A stretch of 9,560 nucleotides of DNA from JBFMGD01 sp040751775 (GTDB lineage: Bacteria; Bacillota; Dethiobacteria; DTU022), in contig JBFMGD010000066.1 of assembly GCA_040751775.1 (NCBI GenBank), positions 1 through 9,560 on the forward strand, written 5' to 3'. Of this stretch, positions 6,673 to 9,560 are shown in pieces. The notes under the pieces were generated by a model. The model was given only the letters and a program-made list of their open reading frames with translations, was not told the DNA's origin and searched no databases. Position numbers and translations under genes: made by a program. Positions within the stretch are counted from its first letter, which is position 1. Each line of letters opens with the position of its first letter.

Positions 6673-8385
6673 TCACGGTTTTAATTTCCGGAAAAGGGTG
6701 GATCGGTCGATTCCCAAAGCGTTGGCCGCTTCCTCCGCCGTCTTATGAGTTTGCAGCGCTTTTTTCAGGATTAGTTGTTCGAACAGCTTGACCTTATGTT
6801 TAAAGTCCGTGGAACTGCCCGAAAATTCCTCTACCAGGGTATTTAAGTCATTTTGTTGAATTTCCGCCGGCAAATGATGGGGCAGAATCTCTTGCTCAGG
6901 GGTAGTGAGCACCAACTGTTCAATAACATTGCGGATCTCCCGCACATTACCCGGCCACGGGTATTGCACCAGTAGGTCCAACACCTCCATGGAGAAGCGT
7001 TTAATCTGTCCGTACAAAGAGTTAAAGCGATCCAAGAAAAAGATGGCTAGCGGAATGATATCTTCGGGGCGCTCGCGCAAAGGGGGAACCTTTATTTCAA
7101 TTACTTTTAACCGGTAATATAAGTCTTCGCGGAACTTGCCAATCCTGACCATCTCTTGAAGATTTTGATTGGTGGCGGAAACAATTCGCACATCGGTTTT
7201 CAGAAGTTTGGTTCCGCCCACCCGAATGATCTCTCCGTTCTCAAGGACCCGCAACAGCTTGCCCTGCAGGGTGAGCGGAAAGTCTCCCACTTCGTCCAAA
7301 AAGAGGGTTCCCTGATCGGCCAGTTCAAATAGACCGGGTTTACCCTTAAGGGCCGCTCCGGTAAAAGCCCCTGTCTCATACCCAAAAAATTCTGATTCAA
7401 TTAGGGAATCAGGGATGGCGGCGCAGTTTATGGGTACAAAGGGGTAGTCGGAGCGGGGGCTGCAGCGGTGAATCAGCCTGGCAAACATCTCTTTTCCTGT
7501 ACCCGATTCTCCGGACAACAGGACAAAGGAAGGGTAGGGTGCAATGCGGACCACCGTGTTAATAATATCCATCATTTTACCGCTCTCGGTGATAATCCCT
7601 TCTTGTTTAAAATAATCTTTAATCAACCGCAACGTGTCCGCTTCGGGATCCTTCGATAAGAGGTACGGAGAAAATAGCTTTTTTTCAATGGATTCAAAAT
7701 GGGTTAGCGGTTTTAAGGTGCAAACCACCATATTAACCTGTTCCTCATCCATAATTGGTGTAGCCATAACTTCCAGCTTTTTTCCGGTCTCAGTGGTTTG
7801 AATCATGTAATAGCTTTTTTTACTCTCGAAAGCTACTCTCGAAGCGGAGTGAGAATTGAGCATGTGTCCCATGGACTGATCAATAAGAATACCCAAAACA
7901 TTGGACGGTGGCAAGCCCGTTATCTTAACCCAGGATCTGTTTACGGCAATCGGCACGAGATCCGGGCCCACGATAAGAATACCTTCATCGCAGCAATCAA
8001 TTATTTTACGGATGGATTGCAGAATGGAATAGTATTGCGCAAACCGAGACTCAAAATCAATACCTAGTTTGGTAGTATCCTGAAAGAGGAATATAAAATG
8101 GCTTTTATCTTTATGCTTGCGAACATTAAAAGAAGCAACCTTGTAGATACTTTTGTTAACCGCCAGAAAATGACCCGGGTTAGCCATCCCCGAACATAAA
8201 GCCTCCATAAGGAGCGGGTCTCCTTCTAAATCCCTAGCGAATACCCCCAGAGGGCTATCCGGTCCTCTCCAAAAAACATCCTCGGCGGTTTTATTAATGG
8301 CACAAACCGTTCCCTGGTTGTTAACCACAATAATACCGGCTTTGAGGATATTGCTTACCTGCATCAGCAAAGAGAAATCTTCCAT
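6673..8385 (-). CDS. Sigma-54-dependent transcriptional activator, PAS-PAS-AAA+-Fis HTH
   Basis: An enhancer-binding protein that remodels sigma-54 RNA polymerase using ATP. From the ATG at 8385 it has 570 residues. Two N-terminal PAS-like sensor regions are seen (about 10-105 and 120-225; each opens with a GIIVVN- or GILIVG-type strand). The AAA+ domain follows, with Walker A GESGTGKE (292-299), the sigma-54-contacting loop GAFTGA (339-344), Walker B with Asp364-Glu365, and FREDLYYRL with arginines 419 and 425. The C-terminus is a Fis-type helix-turn-helix (about 549-570, AEEAANALGIDRSTLFRKL). There is no receiver domain, so it probably senses a ligand or redox state directly. All activator motifs are intact. 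It lies immediately upstream of the sigma-54 promoter and in line with the transporter operon, so it is its likely regulator. The signal is unknown. Confidence 0.96.
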   Translation of the reverse strand: MEDFSLLMQVSNILKAGIIVVNNQGTVCAINKTAEDVFWRGPDSPLGVFARDLEGDPLLMEALCSGMANPGHFLAVNKSIYKVASFNVRKHKDKSHFIFLFQDTTKLGIDFESRFAQYYSILQSIRKIIDCCDEGILIVGPDLVPIAVNRSWVKITGLPPSNVLGILIDQSMGHMLNSHSASRVAFESKKSYYMIQTTETGKKLEVMATPIMDEEQVNMVVCTLKPLTHFESIEKKLFSPYLLSKDPEADTLRLIKDYFKQEGIITESGKMMDIINTVVRIAPYPSFVLLSGESGTGKEMFARLIHRCSPRSDYPFVPINCAAIPDSLIESEFFGYETGAFTGAALKGKPGLFELADQGTLFLDEVGDFPLTLQGKLLRVLENGEIIRVGGTKLLKTDVRIVSATNQNLQEMVRIGKFREDLYYRLKVIEIKVPPLRERPEDIIPLAIFFLDRFNSLYGQIKRFSMEVLDLLVQYPWPGNVREIRNVIEQLVLTTPEQEILPHHLPAEIQQNDLNTLVEEFSGSSTDFKHKVKLFEQLILKKALQTHKTAEEAANALGIDRSTLFRKLKP

Positions 8386-8390
8386 TTTTT

Positions 8391-8395
8391 CTCCT
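8391..8395 (-). promoter_or_regulatory. Ribosome binding site that fixes the activator start
   Basis: AGGAG lies five bases before the ATG at 8385 on the minus strand. An in-frame ATG at 8415 would add ten residues but has only a poor site in front of it. Confidence 0.75.
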
Positions 8396-8429
8396 GACCG
8401 TTTATCAACACACATTCATCTTTTTTGTA

Positions 8430-8438
8430 ATTATACCA
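8430..8438 (-). promoter_or_regulatory. Extended -10 promoter of the sigma-54 activator gene
   Basis: On the minus strand the sequence TGGTATAAT contains a perfect -10 hexamer (8430-8435) with the TGN extension. The -35 region is weak. Transcription would start near 8423, giving a leader of about 38 nt before the ATG at 8385. This is consistent with low constitutive, housekeeping-sigma expression of the activator. Confidence 0.65.
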
Positions 8439-8471
8439 TGATGTTCCTGGAGAGGTATAGCTGTATTTAAA

Positions 8472-8495
8472 CCCGGATCTATTATAGTAATCGGG
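8472..8495. repeat. Imperfect palindrome in divergent control region
   Basis: CCCG at 8472-8475 and CGGG at 8492-8495 flank the palindrome CTATTATAG (8479-8487); the two symmetries are offset by half a base. It sits between the leftward activator promoter and the rightward HTH promoter, where an operator shared by both genes would be expected. It is visual evidence only. Confidence 0.35.
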
Positions 8496-8532
8496 AAAGA
8501 TGCTACCTGACCGAGATATTCCAGCTGATAAG

Positions 8533-8552
8533 AGTTGATTTTAGTTGATTTT
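8533..8552. repeat. Tandem 10-bp direct repeat over the -35 of the HTH gene
   Basis: AGTTGATTTT occurs twice without a gap (8533-8542 and 8543-8552). The spacing is one DNA helical turn, so the two copies face the same side. The second copy contains the -35 hexamer of the HTH gene promoter. This suits cooperative binding by a small HTH protein, possibly the gene's own product, which is inference. Confidence 0.55.
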
Positions 8553-8573
8553 TATTGTTCCGCTCTGTATAAT
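8545..8573 (+). promoter_or_regulatory. Promoter of the HTH gene
   Basis: TTGATT (8545-8550), 17-bp spacer, TATAAT (8568-8573). The predicted start is near 8580, which gives a very short leader that begins at the GGAGGTGG ribosome site. Confidence 0.75.
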
Positions 8574-8591
8574 CGGATTGGAGGTGGTATT

Positions 8592-8825
8592 ATGGCCGGA
8601 GATAAGGAGTTGATTACAGCCCATGCTTTGGCTGAAGCACTGGATCTCTCCGTGGAAACAATCTGGAGATATACGAGGGAGAAAAAAATACCCTGCATTG
8701 AATTGGCCGGCCGGCAATACCGCTACAAGCTTGACGATGTGCTAAGTACATTAGCCGGACCAAACACATGGGAATTAGATTACTCTCCACGTTACATTTC
8801 AACTGGTGTCGGGAGGGGGACTTGA
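8592..8825 (+). CDS. Excisionase/MerR-like helix-turn-helix protein, possibly truncated
   Basis: A 77-residue DNA-binding protein. Residues about 7-30 (LITAHALAEALDLSVETIWR) are the helix-turn-helix of the excisionase/HTH_17 type, and residues 31-50 form the wing with the family's IP-x-I-x-L-AGRQYRY pattern. The start at 8592 is supported by GGAGGTGG six bases upstream and a good promoter; an alternative TTG at 8535 would lie upstream of the -10 element. The last seven codons and the stop lie inside the tRNA-Leu gene on the opposite strand, and the tail after residue 55 matches nothing I know. Related clostridial HTH proteins often continue into another domain, for example a Uma2-type nuclease. 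So this may be the surviving front of a longer gene, or a stand-alone regulator. It is convergent with the tRNA and divergent from the sigma-54 activator. Confidence 0.78.
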   Translation: MAGDKELITAHALAEALDLSVETIWRYTREKKIPCIELAGRQYRYKLDDVLSTLAGPNTWELDYSPRYISTGVGRGT

Positions 8826-8888
8826 ACCCCCACGGTGTTAACCACACGCCCCTCAAACGTGCGCGTCTGCCTGTTCCGCCACCCCGAC
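8804..8888 (-). tRNA. tRNA-Leu, anticodon GAG
   Basis: 85 nt on the minus strand including the encoded CCA (8804-8806). The acceptor stem GTCGGGG pairs with TCCCGAC (one G-T pair). The D stem is GCG/CGC, the anticodon stem CACGT/GCGTG encloses a loop with anticodon GAG, and a long variable arm of the class II type follows. The T arm GGGGG-TTCAAGT-CCCCC is perfect and the discriminator base is A, as expected for leucine. It reads CUC and CUU codons. It lies downstream of its own strong promoter, and its 3' part overlaps the end of the HTH gene. Confidence 0.95.
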
Positions 8889-8905
8889 ATGATTTATCAA
8901 GTAAG

Positions 8906-8934
8906 ATTATACGGCCTAGACGCGGCACTGTCAA
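8906..8934 (-). promoter_or_regulatory. Promoter of tRNA-Leu
   Basis: On the minus strand TTGACA (8929-8934), exactly 17 bases, then TATAAT (8906-8911): a full consensus housekeeping promoter. The start is predicted near 8899, about 11 nt before the mature tRNA 5' end. Confidence 0.9.
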
Positions 8935-8960
8935 GGATACTAACGGCCATCGCAGCCGGT

Positions 8961-9545
8961 TTACCGGTCTTTCAGCAAATGTCGTAAAACCGCCTGAAGC
9001 CGCTGCCGTCCGGCGCCGGGAAGGCCTTCAATAAACAAGTTAATATTTTGGATCAGTCTCTGGTATTTGAATGCTGCCGCAAGAATAATAAACAAAATAT
9101 AGGCCAGCCCGATTGTCCTTTGGTAAACCAGTGCTAAGAACGGCGGCGGGACCAACAGGATAAAGAGAAACCCCATGCGCACTGTGTCTGTTGGGAAGCG
9201 GAGACTAAAATAGAGGAAGCAAGGCGCCCAGGCCACCGGAAACCACCACCAGAGGAAACCTAAGCGGGCCAGGGCAACTGTGGTGCAAAAAGCGAGGCCA
9301 AGGTCGAACAGGTAATCGTTTTTCCCGATCCAGGTCAGGGCTGTGCCGGAGTAGCGGCCAAGTTCACCGTCCAGGGCGTCAGTGGCTAACCCGGCCAGGT
9401 TTAGCCATAATACCGCAGCCAGGGCCCGGGATTGCTCCAATAGAAGAGGACACACCAGCATGGCCAACCCGAGCATCAACCGCGAAAAGGTTAGGGCATC
9501 AGCCGCCAGGCGGACCCAGCGAATCTCTTCCCGGGTCAAAATCAT
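8961..9545 (-). CDS. CDP-alcohol phosphatidyltransferase family membrane protein
   Basis: 194 residues, with a largely hydrophobic chain of about five to six membrane segments after a polar N-terminus. Family members swap an alcohol for CMP on CDP-diacylglycerol or a related CDP-alcohol, making phospholipid head groups. The diagnostic metal-binding motif is present: Asp56-AL-Asp59-Gly60, Arg64, Gly74, Asp77 and Asp81, with normal spacing. One deviation is visible: the position before Arg64 is Gly63 where the family consensus has Ala. The four aspartates that bind metal and act in catalysis are intact, so activity is plausible. Length is typical of PgsA-like members, but the sequence is divergent and the acceptor alcohol cannot be named. 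The ATG at 9545 has GGGAGG seven bases upstream. It ends 26 bp before the tRNA promoter, with no clear terminator. Confidence 0.85.
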   Translation of the reverse strand: MILTREEIRWVRLAADALTFSRLMLGLAMLVCPLLLEQSRALAAVLWLNLAGLATDALDGELGRYSGTALTWIGKNDYLFDLGLAFCTTVALARLGFLWWWFPVAWAPCFLYFSLRFPTDTVRMGFLFILLVPPPFLALVYQRTIGLAYILFIILAAAFKYQRLIQNINLFIEGLPGAGRQRLQAVLRHLLKDR

Positions 9546-9560
9546 AGAGATCCCTCCCGG

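Noticed and set aside
8614..8934. Minus-strand ORF of 106 codons spanning the tRNA-Leu gene
   Set aside because: It runs straight through a structurally perfect tRNA and its promoter, and is antisense to the HTH gene.
8768..9034. Plus-strand ORF of 88 codons across the tRNA and the end of the phosphatidyltransferase gene
   Set aside because: It reads the tRNA antisense (the GDLNPHG-type peptide is a common artefact of tRNA genes) and has no ribosome site.
1..9560. CRISPR array, insertion sequence or long repeats
   Set aside because: No regularly spaced repeats, transposase motifs or terminal inverted repeats were seen by reading; the only repeats are the short ones listed.

Overview
The window reads as a piece of chromosome from a Gram-positive, clostridia-like bacterium. 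The evidence is strong AGGAGG-type ribosome binding sites, TTGACA/TATAAT promoters, a tRNA-Leu gene with an encoded CCA end, a lipoprotein-type solute-binding protein, and roughly balanced base composition. A sigma-54 activator and Dpp/Opp transporter beside a small excisionase-like HTH gene would fit spore-forming Peptococcaceae/Desulfotomaculum relatives. That placement is inference; no marker gene here settles it.

Positions 1-6457 hold one transcription unit on the minus strand, read from high to low coordinates: a sigma-54 promoter (6443-6457), a lipoprotein substrate-binding protein of family 5, a stable intercistronic hairpin, two membrane permeases (DppB- and DppC-like), two ATPases (DppD- and DppF-like), and a carbon-nitrogen hydrolase of the nitrilase/amidase superfamily that runs off the left edge. 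The genes are tightly packed with coupled or overlapping starts. Just upstream, at 6673-8385 on the same strand, lies a PAS-PAS-AAA+-Fis-type sigma-54 activator, the obvious candidate to switch the operon on. Together they look like a signal-inducible system that imports a small amide, peptide or nitrile-like compound and hydrolyses a C-N bond in the cytoplasm. The substrate is not readable from the sequence.

Positions 8400-8591 form a divergent control region. An extended -10 promoter drives the activator leftwards. A TTGATT-N17-TATAAT promoter, overlain by a tandem 10-bp repeat, drives a 77-codon excisionase/MerR-like HTH gene rightwards. That HTH gene ends inside an oppositely oriented tRNA-Leu(GAG) gene (8804-8888), which has a near-perfect promoter of its own. 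The right end carries a divergent CDP-alcohol phosphatidyltransferase-family membrane protein (8961-9545, minus).

The most interesting points are the sigma-54 control of a transporter-plus-hydrolase operon, the convergent overlap of the HTH gene with the tRNA 3' half (a possible recombination or truncation junction), the 11-bp hairpin separating the binding protein from its permease genes, and the dense operator-like repeats in both control regions.
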